Shown here: piece after piece, positions 1-9,047 of the stretch
Position numbering within the stretch: position 1 is the stretch's first letter
Layout of the letters: each line of letters starts with the position of its first letter
Notes under the pieces: model-generated
The model's input: only the letters and a program-made list of their open reading frames with translations
Told to the model about the DNA's origin: nothing
Database searches by the model: none
Source: DATIYF01 sp035517775
Lineage (GTDB): Bacteria; Acidobacteriota; Terriglobia; Terriglobales; Acidobacteriaceae
Reading direction: 5' to 3'
Assembly: GCA_035517775.1 (NCBI GenBank)
Contig: DATIYF010000105.1
Coordinates: 62,001 to 126,000 of the forward strand
DNA length: 64,000 nucleotides
Position numbers and translations under genes: made by a program

Positions 1-1880
1 CTGGCGGGGCGCTCAAGCCGCACGATACCAGCGAGAGCACCACGGTCACGATTCCGGTGGCCGGGAGCGGACTGACCGACGGTCAACTGGTTGCGCCTGC
101 GGCCGTAAGCTTTGGCAGCGCCCGCGTCGGCAGCACGCAAGACCAGTCGGTAACGGTGACCAATTCCGGCGGGTCCACCGTTACCATCAGCCAGGCCAGC
201 ATAACCGGCGCGGGCTTTCATTTGAGCACTGCGAGTACTCCAATGACTTTGCCCGCGGGCCAGAGCGCCACCTTCAATTGCTCATTTGCTCCTCAGTCCG
301 CTGGCGCTGCCAGCGGCAGCCTTGCCATCACCAGTGATGCCACCAATCCTTCCCTGACCGTCGCTCTCAGCGGCACGGGTATGGCCGACGGCTCCCTGAC
401 TGCGGGGGCGGTTTCCTTTGGAAGCGTAACCGTGGGCAGCAGCCAGAAAGCTACGGCTACCATTACCAATTCCGGCGGATCCAGTGTCACCATCAGCAGC
501 GCCACCGTGAGCGGCGCCGGCTTCAGCCTGAGCAGCATGAATCTTCCGGTCACGCTCTCCGCCGGGCAGAGCGCAGCGGCCACCATTGCCTTTGCGCCGC
601 AGTCGGCAGGCAGCGCCAGCGGCAGCCTGACCGTCGCTTCCGACGCTCCGACTCCGACTCTTACTGTCGCTCTATCAGGAACCGCGGTCAGCCCCGGTGC
701 GCTTTCCGCCAATCCCTCGACTCTGAGTTTCGGATCGGTGGCCGCGGGCAGCAGCCAGACCCTGCAGGCCACCTTGACTAACTCCGGCGGCGCCAGCCTG
801 ACCGTCAGCGGCGCCTCGCTTTCCAGTTCAGATTTCAACCTGAACAACCTGAGCCTGCCGCTGACCTTGGGGGCGGGCAAGAGCACAACGTTCAACGTGG
901 TGTATTCGCCGCAGTCGGCGGGCAGCGATAGCGCGAACCTGACCATCAGCAGTAATGGATCGAATCCCAGCCTGACGATCGCAGTCTCCGGCACGGCAAC
1001 AGCCGCCGGGACGCTGGCCGCCAGCCCCTCCAGCATTCCTTTTGGCAGCGTGCAGGTTGGCGACAACAGCAGCAAGCAGGCGACTCTGACCAACTCCGGC
1101 GGCGCCAGCATCACGGTTTCGCAGGTCAATGCCAGTGGAAATGGTTTCAGCGTGAGCGGCATCAGCCTGCCCATGACCCTCTCCGCCGGACAGACCTTCA
1201 CCTTTAACGTTCAGTTCGCTCCGCAAAGCGCTGGCAGCGCCAGCGGAACCATCGCCATGGTATCGAGCGCCAGCGGAACTGCGCCGAGTATCTCGCTTTC
1301 TGGGACCGGCACTGCGGTCGGGCAGGCCAGCGTCTCGCCCACCAGCCTGAGTTTTGGCAGCGTGGCCGTGGGCTCAAGCAAGAACCTGACGGTGACGCTT
1401 TCCGCCACCGGATCGAGCGTGACCATCAACTCTGCCTCGGCCAGCACCCCCGAGTTCCAGGTAAGCGGGACCTCGCTGCCGGCGACTATCCAGGCCGGCA
1501 AGAGCGCCTCGTTTACCGTGACTTTCACGCCCCAGAGCAGCGGCTCTGCCTCCGCGACGCTCTCCTTCGTTACGGCAGGCTCCAGCACGCCTCTCGTGGC
1601 CTCGCTGAGCGGCACCGCCACGGCCGCAGCCCAGCACAGCGTAGATCTTTCCTGGAACGCCAGCTCCTCCTCGGCAGTGGTTGGCTACAACGTCTACCGT
1701 GGCAGCAAGAGCGGCGGGCCCTACACCAGGCTGAACTCGAGCGTGGATGATGGCACCAGCTACTCCGATTCCTCGGTGCAGGCTGGCCAGACTTACTTCT
1801 ATGTGACCACGGCCGTGGGCAGCGATGGCAGCGAGAGCAGCCATTCCAACGAGGTAAGCGCTTCCGTGCCTACGCCCTAG
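1..1880 (+). CDS. Choice-of-anchor D / fibronectin III surface protein, 5'-partial
   Basis: The reading frame is open from base 3 and reads straight through a possible GTG at 57, and the residues before that codon (TVTIPVAGSG) complete a repeat, so the gene begins upstream of the window. What remains is about five tandem repeats of roughly 100 residues with the ASPM/SPD-2/Hydin (choice-of-anchor D) pattern: a LSFGSVxVGSS strand, LTNSGGxSVTISxA, a SAGQSxxFxVxFxPQSAG turn and LSGTG. A final fibronectin type III domain (YNVYRGSKSGGPYTRLNSS onward) closes the protein. The composition is rich in Ser, Thr, Gly and Ala with almost no Cys, typical of extracellular proteins. No PEP-CTERM or other sorting tail follows the last domain, which ends EVSASVPTP. 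Role inferred: secreted or surface adhesion/scaffold protein. Substrate unknown. Confidence 0.85.
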   Translation, partial: GGALKPHDTSESTTVTIPVAGSGLTDGQLVAPAAVSFGSARVGSTQDQSVTVTNSGGSTVTISQASITGAGFHLSTASTPMTLPAGQSATFNCSFAPQSAGAASGSLAITSDATNPSLTVALSGTGMADGSLTAGAVSFGSVTVGSSQKATATITNSGGSSVTISSATVSGAGFSLSSMNLPVTLSAGQSAAATIAFAPQSAGSASGSLTVASDAPTPTLTVALSGTAVSPGALSANPSTLSFGSVAAGSSQTLQATLTNSGGASLTVSGASLSSSDFNLNNLSLPLTLGAGKSTTFNVVYSPQSAGSDSANLTISSNGSNPSLTIAVSGTATAAGTLAASPSSIPFGSVQVGDNSSKQATLTNSGGASITVSQVNASGNGFSVSGISLPMTLSAGQTFTFNVQFAPQSAGSASGTIAMVSSASGTAPSISLSGTGTAVGQASVSPTSLSFGSVAVGSSKNLTVTLSATGSSVTINSASASTPEFQVSGTSLPATIQAGKSASFTVTFTPQSSGSASATLSFVTAGSSTPLVASLSGTATAAAQHSVDLSWNASSSSAVVGYNVYRGSKSGGPYTRLNSSVDDGTSYSDSSVQAGQTYFYVTTAVGSDGSESSHSNEVSASVPTP

Positions 1881-2030
1881 GGCAGCTCGGCCCAGGCTTT
1901 GGAGGAAGAACAGCCCTTATCCCGGCTTCCTCAGACCTCAGTTTCCAGAGGTATGCAAACCTTTGTGTTTCTGCCTTGCACTCCTGTGACCTTCAAGTAT
2001 TAGTTGAGAAAACCAGAGACTTTGGAAGGC

Positions 2031-4466
2031 ATGAACAGGCTTGTTCGACCTCTCCTGGGGCTGTTCGTGGTGGTGGTGCTGTTTTTGCTGGAAGCCGCTT
2101 TCGTCTCTCAGTTGGCGTTCGGTCAGATTGGGCTTGGCTCCTCCATTACAGCGACGCCCGCCGTGCCCTCGCTTGGGAATACGGCCCCGGGGCAAACCGC
2201 GAGCGCACCCCGCACGCCGGCCAACAGCGGCGGAGCGACACGCTTTTCTTCGGCCAGCCCAGGCAGTTTGAGCGGCAGCTTGGACCTTGTCCCGAACCGC
2301 GGCAATTCGAACCTCAGAGTTGCGCTTGCCAGCACGAGTCAGGGAGGGGGCGCGCTTGTCCTGAGCCCGAGCGTGGAATCATTCGGGTACATCGTGTTGG
2401 GATCGAGCCGCAGCGCGGACATCACCCTTAGCAATATCGGGACCGCCAGCGTGACTGTCTCCGGCTACACCAGCACCAGTTCATGGTTTTCTTTAAGCGG
2501 TATCAGCTTTCCATTGACCCTTAGTCCGGGACAGAGCACGATTTTCACTGTAACCGCAACACCCCAGGCGGCCTCGGTGGTGGATGCCTATATCTATTTT
2601 GCCAACGACGGCTCGACCCCATCCCTTCCCCTCCATGTGGGGGCCGGAGGCGGCGCAGGAACCCTTGTCTCCGCCGACGCGAGTGTGGCCTTCGGCACGG
2701 TTATCGAAGGGCAGAATTCAGCGCTGCAGGAAACCGTCAGCAACACTGGCAAGTATCCCGTTGTCGTTTCCCAGGTTTCTGTCTCGGGGTCAGGCTTCAG
2801 CCTCACGCCGGTGAGTGTTCCTTTTACCCTAGCTGTGGGAGAGAGCGCGGTCTTCTCCCTCGGCTTTGCGCCAACCACCAACGGCACGTTTAGCGGCGCC
2901 CTGGTTCTCGCCTCTAACGCCACCAACCCGGCCTTCTCGATTCCGCTTGCCGGAACCGGCGTAGCTCCGCCGGGCACGCTGGTCTTGACTCCCACCGTCG
3001 AGTCGTTTGGTTACATTGTGTTGGGGTCGAGCCGGAGCGTAAATGTAACCCTCAGCAATGCCGGCGCAACCAACGTGACTGTCTCCGGTTACACCAGCAC
3101 CAGCCCCTGGTTCACAATAAGCGGCATCACATTTCCCCTCAACCTGGCTGGAGGAGAAAGCGTTACGTTCGCGCTCACGGCCACGCCTGACGCCGTGACT
3201 GCGGTGGACGGCCACATATACCTCGCCAATAATGGCGTTACACCCTCGCTTCCGCTCCACGTTGGAGCTGGAGGAGGCGCAGGCACTCTCGTTTCCTCCA
3301 GCGGCGGCCTGAATTTCGGCACGCTGGTTGACGGTCAAACCGTCACACTGCAGGAAACCATCAGCAACACCGGCAAATACCCGGTGACGATTTCCAAAGC
3401 CTCAGTCGGCGGCGCGGGATTCGGCCTTGCGGCGATGAGCCTGCCGGTCACCATTCAGGCTGGCCAGAGCGCTCTCCTGGGAGTCACTTTTGCTCCTGTG
3501 AGTGCCGGTAGCCTTGGTGGCGCTTTGAATCTCACCTCCAACGCCACCAATTCCGTCTTCTCCATTCCGCTGGCCGGCGTAGGGCAAGCGCCCTCGGGCA
3601 CACTCTCGCTTTCTCCCACTATCGAATCCTTCGGTTATGTTCTGATCGGCTCCAGCAGGAGTGCAGATATCACCATGAGCAATGCGGGGACGGCGGGAGT
3701 CACTGTCTCCGGCTACACCAGTACCAGCGCCTGGTTCTCTTTGAGCGGAATAACCGTTCCCTTTACCTTGGATCCGGGGCAAAGCCTGACGTTCACGGTC
3801 AACGTGGCTCCTCCGTCGGTTTCTGTGGTGGATGCCTACATCTACTTTGCCAACAGCGGCACCACCCCGGAACTCCCCTTGCATCTCGGCGCCGGGGGCA
3901 AGACTCCCGGCAGCCTGGACAACTCGCCGCAGATATACGATTTCGGCAATGTCACCACCGGTTCGACGGCCAATACCTCCGCCACCATCACCGCCAGCGG
4001 GCCCAATGTTACGATCTCCTCGGCCAGCACCACCGATCCGGAGTTCACCATCACCGGCCTTACCCTGCCGCTGACTCTGGCGGATGGTCAGAGCGCGACC
4101 TTCCAGTTGCATTTTGCCCCGACGGCGAGCGGCGCGACTTCGGCGCTGGTTTCCCTGCTCAGCAATGCCGGGGACTCTCCTACCAGTTTCGTCGTCAGTG
4201 GGATTGGAATCGCCCCCAACCAGCACACCGTTGCGCTTTCCTGGAACCCAAGCTCCTCCGGCGTCTCCGGTTACAACGTGTACCGCGGAACGCAATCAGG
4301 CGGGCCATACAGTCAGATCAATCCGGTTCTCGAAGGGGGAACGTTCTACAGCGACGCCACCGTGCAGAACGGAAAGACCTACTACTACACGGTGACGAGC
4401 GTGGATGAGAGCGGGTCTGAAAGCATCCCTTCCAACGAGGTCAAGGCTGTCGTCCCCACTTCGTAG
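2031..4466 (+). CDS. Choice-of-anchor D / fibronectin III secreted protein with 208-residue super-repeats
   Basis: The predicted protein has 811 residues and a signal peptide (MNRLVRPLLGLF followed by a long hydrophobic stretch). The ATG at 2031 is preferred over an in-frame TTG at 2004 because it is preceded by GGAAGG and starts the signal peptide cleanly. After a low-complexity linker the protein alternates two related beta-sandwich repeat types. Type A starts ESFGYIVLGSSRS and ends LPLHVGAGG; type B has an FGTVIEGQ start and an SIPLAGTG end. They run in the order A-B-A-B-A, then one standard choice-of-anchor D repeat and a C-terminal fibronectin III domain. It is a paralogue of the preceding and following genes on the same strand. 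No sorting tail is visible. Function inferred as cell-surface or extracellular scaffold. Confidence 0.85.
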   Translation: MNRLVRPLLGLFVVVVLFLLEAAFVSQLAFGQIGLGSSITATPAVPSLGNTAPGQTASAPRTPANSGGATRFSSASPGSLSGSLDLVPNRGNSNLRVALASTSQGGGALVLSPSVESFGYIVLGSSRSADITLSNIGTASVTVSGYTSTSSWFSLSGISFPLTLSPGQSTIFTVTATPQAASVVDAYIYFANDGSTPSLPLHVGAGGGAGTLVSADASVAFGTVIEGQNSALQETVSNTGKYPVVVSQVSVSGSGFSLTPVSVPFTLAVGESAVFSLGFAPTTNGTFSGALVLASNATNPAFSIPLAGTGVAPPGTLVLTPTVESFGYIVLGSSRSVNVTLSNAGATNVTVSGYTSTSPWFTISGITFPLNLAGGESVTFALTATPDAVTAVDGHIYLANNGVTPSLPLHVGAGGGAGTLVSSSGGLNFGTLVDGQTVTLQETISNTGKYPVTISKASVGGAGFGLAAMSLPVTIQAGQSALLGVTFAPVSAGSLGGALNLTSNATNSVFSIPLAGVGQAPSGTLSLSPTIESFGYVLIGSSRSADITMSNAGTAGVTVSGYTSTSAWFSLSGITVPFTLDPGQSLTFTVNVAPPSVSVVDAYIYFANSGTTPELPLHLGAGGKTPGSLDNSPQIYDFGNVTTGSTANTSATITASGPNVTISSASTTDPEFTITGLTLPLTLADGQSATFQLHFAPTASGATSALVSLLSNAGDSPTSFVVSGIGIAPNQHTVALSWNPSSSGVSGYNVYRGTQSGGPYSQINPVLEGGTFYSDATVQNGKTYYYTVTSVDESGSESIPSNEVKAVVPTS
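2373..3896 (+). repeat. Intragenic super-repeat with exact 624-bp period
   Basis: The type A repeat start recurs at 2373, 2997 and 3621, which is exactly 624 bp (208 codons) each time. The unit contains one A domain and one B domain. Two full periods and a third A domain are present. The copies have diverged at nucleotide level but key phrases such as TLQETISNTGKYPV and VSGYTSTS are retained. Confidence 0.8.
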
Positions 4467-4821
4467 ATGGCAATCTATTGTGTAAGTGACAGTTGCCGTG
4501 ATTCTCTGAACAATTACATGCATTCGTCGGTTTGCGATCGCGACCACACGAAAGTACCAGTCATCCAGGTACGATATTTCTTTTCAATTTTGCACAGAGA
4601 CATGTACCAGTGAGACATTCCATTTCGCCCGGAATGGGTTAGAATCACCCAACCTTTTAAGCAACTAAATAGTTGAGCCCGGGGCTGCGCAAGTCCGCAC
4701 CACCGCCACTCCGTTCCAGCGGCCCATTCAAGACTTACGGAAGTATTACCAGAACCTGCAGCGGTGCATGTCTTTCCGGACTCTGGTGTGAGTAAACGCC
4801 CTATCCGGATAATGGAGGCGG
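4467..4821 (+). other. Intergenic region between two choice-of-anchor D genes
   Basis: No gene is seen in this 355-bp stretch. It holds a small hairpin (CAACT/AGTTG, about 4662-4675) followed by a GC-rich segment at about 4676-4735. A TAGAAT hexamer at 4640-4645 could be a -10 element for the downstream lipoprotein gene, but no convincing -35 lies 16-18 bases before it. A strong ribosome binding site (GGAGG) immediately precedes the ATG at 4822. Confidence 0.4.
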
Positions 4822-5829
4822 ATGAGCAGGATTCGATTCCCCCGCAATTGGCAAGGTGCCGCCATTGCCTTCCTCGCAGCTGCTATCAGCATTTCCTGCG
4901 GCACCGGGGCCAACCACCTCAATTCCACCAGCACGAATCCCGTAGGCAGCCTGGGCGTCAGCAGCTCGAGTCTGGATTTTGGCAACGTGGCAGTCGGCGG
5001 CAGCGCCACCAAATCGGTCACTCTGACAAATTCTTCCGTCAGCGTGGGCGCTACCATCACAGTTTCTCAGGTGACGACCACGGGCACTGGGTTCAGCGTG
5101 AGCACCAGCAGCCTGCCCGTGACCTTGAACCCGGGAGATAACCTGACGATTTCGGTGGCCTTTAAACCCAAGTCTGCCGGTGATGCCAGCGGGATGCTTT
5201 CCATCTCGGTGGATGGACAGGCGGACCCGGCAACCGTTCCCCTCAGCGGGACGGGGCTGGCCAGTGGGCAGTTGGCGGTTTCACCCTCCACCCTGAACTT
5301 CGGCAGCGTGACCGTAGGCGGCAGCAAGAACCTGAGCGGAACCCTCAGCGCAGGAAATGCCGGCGTGACGGTCTCTTCCGCCTCCTGGAATGGCCAGGGA
5401 TTCGCGGTCAGCGGCATCAGCTTCCCTGTGACGATCGCTGCCGGCAAGAGCGTATCCTTCACCGTGAGTTTCAGCCCGCAGGCCGCGGGCAGCGCCTCAG
5501 GTAACATTTCCTTTATCAGCGATGCTTCGAATTCGCCCACCGGGCAGAAGCTTTCGGGCACAGGAACCTCAACCTCGCCCTCATCGCAGCACAGCGTGAC
5601 CCTTTCCTGGGAGGAGTCTTCCTCGGTGGCAGGGTACTACGTCTATCGGGGCACGCAGTCGGGCGGGCCTTACTCGCGGCTGAATTCCTCGGCAGTGCCG
5701 ACCACCAGCTATACCGATAGCACCGTGCAGGGCGGCCAGACCTACTACTACGTCGTTACCTCGGTGGATTCGAGCGGCAACGAAAGCTCGTACTCCGGCG
5801 AGGTCTCGGCGACCATTCCTTCGCCGTAA
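4822..5829 (+). CDS. Choice-of-anchor D / fibronectin III lipoprotein
   Basis: This 335-residue protein starts at an ATG with GGAGG a few bases upstream. The N terminus has basic residues, a hydrophobic core and a lipobox-like AISISC with Cys about residue 26, so it is probably a lipoprotein cleaved by signal peptidase II. Two choice-of-anchor D repeats follow (LDFGNVAVGGSATKSVTLTN and LNFGSVTVGGSKNL), then one fibronectin III domain closely similar to those ending the two preceding genes (YYVYRGTQSGGPYSRLNSS). It is the shortest of the three tandem paralogues and the only one with a lipid-attachment Cys, so it may be the membrane-bound member of the set. It converges on the minus-strand exosortase gene. 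Confidence 0.85.
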   Translation: MSRIRFPRNWQGAAIAFLAAAISISCGTGANHLNSTSTNPVGSLGVSSSSLDFGNVAVGGSATKSVTLTNSSVSVGATITVSQVTTTGTGFSVSTSSLPVTLNPGDNLTISVAFKPKSAGDASGMLSISVDGQADPATVPLSGTGLASGQLAVSPSTLNFGSVTVGGSKNLSGTLSAGNAGVTVSSASWNGQGFAVSGISFPVTIAAGKSVSFTVSFSPQAAGSASGNISFISDASNSPTGQKLSGTGTSTSPSSQHSVTLSWEESSSVAGYYVYRGTQSGGPYSRLNSSAVPTTSYTDSTVQGGQTYYYVVTSVDSSGNESSYSGEVSATIPSP

Positions 5830-5849
5830 GCTCCCGGTCCAATAAAAAA

Positions 5850-5878
5850 GGCAGATTCCGTCTATCACGGAATCTGCC
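5850..5878 (-). terminator. Rho-independent terminator of the exosortase end of the locus
   Basis: A perfect 12-bp stem (GGCAGATTCCGT with its complement) and a 5-nt loop, followed on the minus strand by TTTTTTATT. It lies 72 bp past the exosortase stop codon and 20 bp past the convergent plus-strand gene. The uridine tract is on the minus-strand side. Confidence 0.85.
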
Positions 5879-5950
5879 GATGCTGCTTCAAGCCTTCTTC
5901 TGTGGATCTTCGAGTTTTCCCCATTATTCCTGGCGGCGGGAAGCGCGCAG

Positions 5951-6835
5951 CTATTCGCGCCCAGCCGAAGCCGCCTGGCGCGGTTCCAACCTGCGGAATA
6001 GCCAGATCACGGCCAGTAGGATGGCGAAGCCAATGGCAAAAAACACGATGCCGCCATGGTGATGCAGGTTACCGCTGAGAAAGCCGGGATTCACATACAT
6101 TCCCAGCATGCTCAGGGTAAAGATTCGCAGGCCATTCTTGATGACGGAGAGCGGAATGGCCAGCAGCACCAGCGCGATCTTCTGCCACCTGCGCTTCAGG
6201 TAAAGATGTGCCAGCACGAAGCTGCTGATGAACAGAATCAGGCTGGAGCGGATGCTGCTGCACTCGCGCGCCACCTCGATGCTCAGCCTGGGCAGGACGA
6301 TGACGGTTCCATGGCGGGTGAAAGGCACGCGCGCCGCGGAGAAGAAGAGCACGGTGGCTTCGGTCGAGGTGTTTTGCAGCACGGTGATGGCGCGCTGCAG
6401 CAGGCCATCGGGCAGCGGGACCATCAGGACCAGGAACAGCAGGGGAAAAGACGCAGTCCGAAAGGCGCGAGGCCCATAGCAGAGAAGAAAGCTGGCGAGG
6501 CACCAGAGAACAAAAAAGAGCAGGGAGAGAGAGACGAAATCATTGGCGCTGGGCGGAGGCCAATAATGCTCCGCCACCACGAATGCGCCGAAAATCAGAG
6601 GCAGCAGCGCCGCGCCGAACTTGCTGTAGCCGGCCTGGGCGAAGATTTGCGCCCGCTGCATATAAAGTAGAATCAAGCTCACCGGCAGAACCAGAAGAAT
6701 ATGGGAATACTGATCTGAGGTCAGCCCCCGGTCGAAGACAATCCCCCAGGCCTGGTGGCAAAAGGCCACGGCGAGACCAACCAATCCGGCGAAGAGCGCG
6801 TGCCGCACGGCTGGGCGTGAGTTCGAAGCTTGCAT
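5951..6835 (-). CDS. Exosortase (EpsH/Xrt family transpeptidase)
   Basis: This 294-residue protein has about eight hydrophobic segments and the three conserved residues of the exosortase/archaeosortase family: Cys192 in ARECSSIRSS, Arg237 in NGLRI, and a His cluster at 258-260 (NLHHHGG). In characterised systems such enzymes cut C-terminal PEP-CTERM-like signals at the inner membrane, linked to exopolysaccharide production. It is the last gene of the polysaccharide locus and is followed by a strong terminator. No protein in this window ends in a recognisable PEP-CTERM signal, so its substrates must be elsewhere or carry an unrecognised tail. The subfamily (XrtA, XrtJ or other) cannot be assigned by eye. 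Confidence 0.9.
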   Translation of the reverse strand: MQASNSRPAVRHALFAGLVGLAVAFCHQAWGIVFDRGLTSDQYSHILLVLPVSLILLYMQRAQIFAQAGYSKFGAALLPLIFGAFVVAEHYWPPPSANDFVSLSLLFFVLWCLASFLLCYGPRAFRTASFPLLFLVLMVPLPDGLLQRAITVLQNTSTEATVLFFSAARVPFTRHGTVIVLPRLSIEVARECSSIRSSLILFISSFVLAHLYLKRRWQKIALVLLAIPLSVIKNGLRIFTLSMLGMYVNPGFLSGNLHHHGGIVFFAIGFAILLAVIWLFRRLEPRQAASAGRE

Positions 6836-6952
6836 CCCTATTTCAGCCTATCGCACTCCGAAGCTGACTGCGGCCGTAAGAACCATGCCGTAAGGCCAAT
6901 ACTGGGACAGCCAATGAAGTCCCTGCCAGCTGCATCGAGCTGAACCGCCCTC

Positions 6953-7309
6953 TCAGGCGGCGCGCTTAAGTGGCGGCCCGGACTGCGATTGCAATGCAGC
7001 CAGCCGTAAGGGGAAGTGGCCAGCGATATCGGCCAGCAGCCAGACGCCGGCGGCGAGCAAGAACACAATCAATGACAACCCGGCAGCCAGAGCGTCCGAT
7101 GCCTCGTCCGCGCTCGCCGCGCGCTCCTGCCCTTCGGCCCGATCAAACTGCAACCGGCCCAGGTCGGTCAGAACATTCGCTTTCGCAGCATCTTCCTGCG
7201 CACTACTGGTGCGGTAACCGGCGTCCATCATCGCCGACAATGAAGCCAGGGCCGCAAGAAACGAAGCCAGCTGCAGAACTATCGCGATAATCTTGAGCGT
7301 TTTGTTCAT
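6953..7309 (-). CDS. Small membrane protein of unknown function
   Basis: 118 residues. An N-terminal hydrophobic segment (residues about 5-28), a polar central stretch rich in Ala, Glu and Asp, and a second hydrophobic segment (about 78-100) suggest two transmembrane helices with a soluble loop of about 50 residues. The ATG at 7309 is chosen because GGAGG lies 5 bases upstream; an in-frame GTG two codons earlier overlaps that site. It sits between the sugar epimerase and the exosortase on the same strand. No family was recognised. Confidence 0.65.
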   Translation of the reverse strand: MNKTLKIIAIVLQLASFLAALASLSAMMDAGYRTSSAQEDAAKANVLTDLGRLQFDRAEGQERAASADEASDALAAGLSLIVFLLAAGVWLLADIAGHFPLRLAALQSQSGPPLKRAA

Positions 7310-7368
7310 TTCCACCTCCCCACCGCAGCCGCCTGGTTTGCCCGGCGTGCGCGGCCGAAATTATGGTT

Positions 7369-8367
7369 TCAGGCGGCGCGGCGCCAGCCCGCGGGCAGAT
7401 TCTTGGAAATCTCGATAGCTTCGAAGCTACGGCTTTGCCGCGGGCCATGCGCTCTTACCCATTTTGCCATCGCATGAATTCCCCGCTCCAGCGAAGTCTC
7501 GGGAGCCGTCCTAAATACTCGCCTGATTTTTTCATGGCCGCAGAAAGAGATCTTCGCCTCGCTTCGAGGCGGAAGGTATTTGATCTTGCACGCTCTGCCC
7601 AAGGCCGAGGCAACCCTATGCGCCAGTTCATTCACAGTGGAAGGAGTATCTGAACCAATATTGAAAACTTGGTTCTGCGCATCCTTTACGTGCACGCAAT
7701 CCGCCAGAATCGGGATTACGTCGCGAACACAAGTGAAGGCCCTCTGCTGCTCACCATCGCCAAAGATGGTCATGGGCTCGCCCTTAAGCACCTGGTTCAT
7801 GAAGATTCCCACGGCATTGCGGTAAGCATCGGCAATGTTCTGGCGCTCGCCGTACACGTTGTGCGGACGGAAGATCACGTAAGGCAAGCCGAACATCTTG
7901 TGGGCGAGTCTCAGGTCCTGCTCGGCCGCCAGCTTGGCAATGCCATAGGGATCTTCGGGCATGGCCGTCATCTCCTCGGTCAAGGGGCTGGGCAACTCGC
8001 CATAGACCGCAATGGAAGAGGCGAACACAAAGCACTTCACCCCGTGATTCACCGATTCGTTGATCAGGTTGGCCGTGCCCGTCAGATTGTTGCTGTAGTT
8101 AAAGCGGCGAATGAAATGGCTTAAGGCCTCGGCAGCATAGGCGGCAAAATGATAGACGTAGTCGAAAGAGTACCGCTCGAAGAGCCGCTCCAGCAGGGCA
8201 TGGTCCAGAATTGAGCCCTGTATAAAAGTCGCCTCCGGAGGAACGTTCTCGGTAAACCCGCCGCTGAGATCATCCAGGATTACCACCTGGCCGCCACGCT
8301 GCAGCAGATGCTCGGCCAGATGGGAGCCCATGAACCCTGCGCCGCCGGTGACCAGAGAAATGGCCAT
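7369..8367 (-). CDS. NAD-dependent nucleotide-sugar epimerase/dehydratase
   Basis: 332 residues of the extended short-chain dehydrogenase family. The N-terminal Rossmann motif TGGAGFMGSH (residues 7-16) binds NAD. SSIAVYG and the catalytic YGIAK (Tyr-x-x-x-Lys) match UDP-glucose 4-epimerases and related enzymes, as do the substrate-binding segments RPHNVYG and FGDGEQQRAFTCVRDV. It follows the rmlBAC genes after a gap of about 100 bp on the same strand. It might supply a hexose epimer for the polysaccharide. It is less like RmlD, which has a different substrate-binding domain, so the missing reductase step of dTDP-rhamnose synthesis is not clearly filled by it. Confidence 0.85.
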   Translation of the reverse strand: MAISLVTGGAGFMGSHLAEHLLQRGGQVVILDDLSGGFTENVPPEATFIQGSILDHALLERLFERYSFDYVYHFAAYAAEALSHFIRRFNYSNNLTGTANLINESVNHGVKCFVFASSIAVYGELPSPLTEEMTAMPEDPYGIAKLAAEQDLRLAHKMFGLPYVIFRPHNVYGERQNIADAYRNAVGIFMNQVLKGEPMTIFGDGEQQRAFTCVRDVIPILADCVHVKDAQNQVFNIGSDTPSTVNELAHRVASALGRACKIKYLPPRSEAKISFCGHEKIRRVFRTAPETSLERGIHAMAKWVRAHGPRQSRSFEAIEISKNLPAGWRRAA

Positions 8368-8474
8368 GAGAGGCTGAAATTTTAGGATGTTGGCTTGGCG
8401 CTCCCAAGGTCATTGATCACAGATTGCGCAGCTTATGTGCTGTAATTCCCAAAATGGAACCGCACAGGCCTGGC

Positions 8475-9047
8475 TTAAGGAAACTTCGCCGCGTCCCTGA
8501 AGGAAAGACCCGAGGCGTCTTTAGGAGACAGGGTGGGCAGACCGGCCAGCCGCCAGTCAATGGCCAGGTCCGGATCGTTCCATACGATACAGTGCTCGTC
8601 TGCGCCGGAATAGTAATCCGTGGCCTTATAGAGCACATGCGCACTTTCCGAGAGGACGTGAAAGCCATGCGCGAAGCCGGCAGGAATCCACAACATGCGT
8701 TTGCTTTCGCCTGAGAGTAAAGCTCCGCACCATTTGCCAAAGGCAGCCGAACTCTGCCGCAGGTCCACCGCCACGTCGAAAATTTCACCCGTGACTACGC
8801 GGATCAGCTTGCCCTGCGGCTGCCGCAGCTGGTAATGCAGGCCGCGCAGCACCCCGCGCGCGGACAAGGAATGATTGTCCTGGACAAAATGGGCGCCGAT
8901 TCCAGCCTCGGCCATCGTCCTCTCGTTGTAGCTCTCGAAGAAGAAACCGCGCGCGTCGCCGAAAACCCGAGGCTCAAGAATCAGAATGCCGGGCAGCTCA
9001 CCTTCGATGACGCGCACAGCCGCAGGCGCGGCCGAGGATGAGTTCAT
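8475..9047 (-). CDS. rmlC: dTDP-4-dehydrorhamnose 3,5-epimerase
   Basis: 190 residues, the usual size for RmlC. It converts dTDP-4-keto-6-deoxyglucose to dTDP-4-keto-rhamnose. Family motifs are DARGFFFESY, VQDNHSLSARGVLRGLHYQ (with the catalytic His), PQGKLIRVVTGEIFDVAVDLR and WIPAGFAHGF. The ATG at 9047 overlaps the stop of rmlA in the arrangement TGATG, which decides the start; a longer reading frame upstream lies inside rmlA. Third gene of the rmlB-rmlA-rmlC unit. Confidence 0.95.
   Translation of the reverse strand: MNSSSAAPAAVRVIEGELPGILILEPRVFGDARGFFFESYNERTMAEAGIGAHFVQDNHSLSARGVLRGLHYQLRQPQGKLIRVVTGEIFDVAVDLRQSSAAFGKWCGALLSGESKRMLWIPAGFAHGFHVLSESAHVLYKATDYYSGADEHCIVWNDPDLAIDWRLAGLPTLSPKDASGLSFRDAAKFP

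Noticed and set aside
4640..4740. A cyclic-di-GMP (GEMM) riboswitch before the lipoprotein gene
   Set aside because: The GCGCAA segment looked similar, but the paired helices and conserved A-rich internal positions of the motif are missing.
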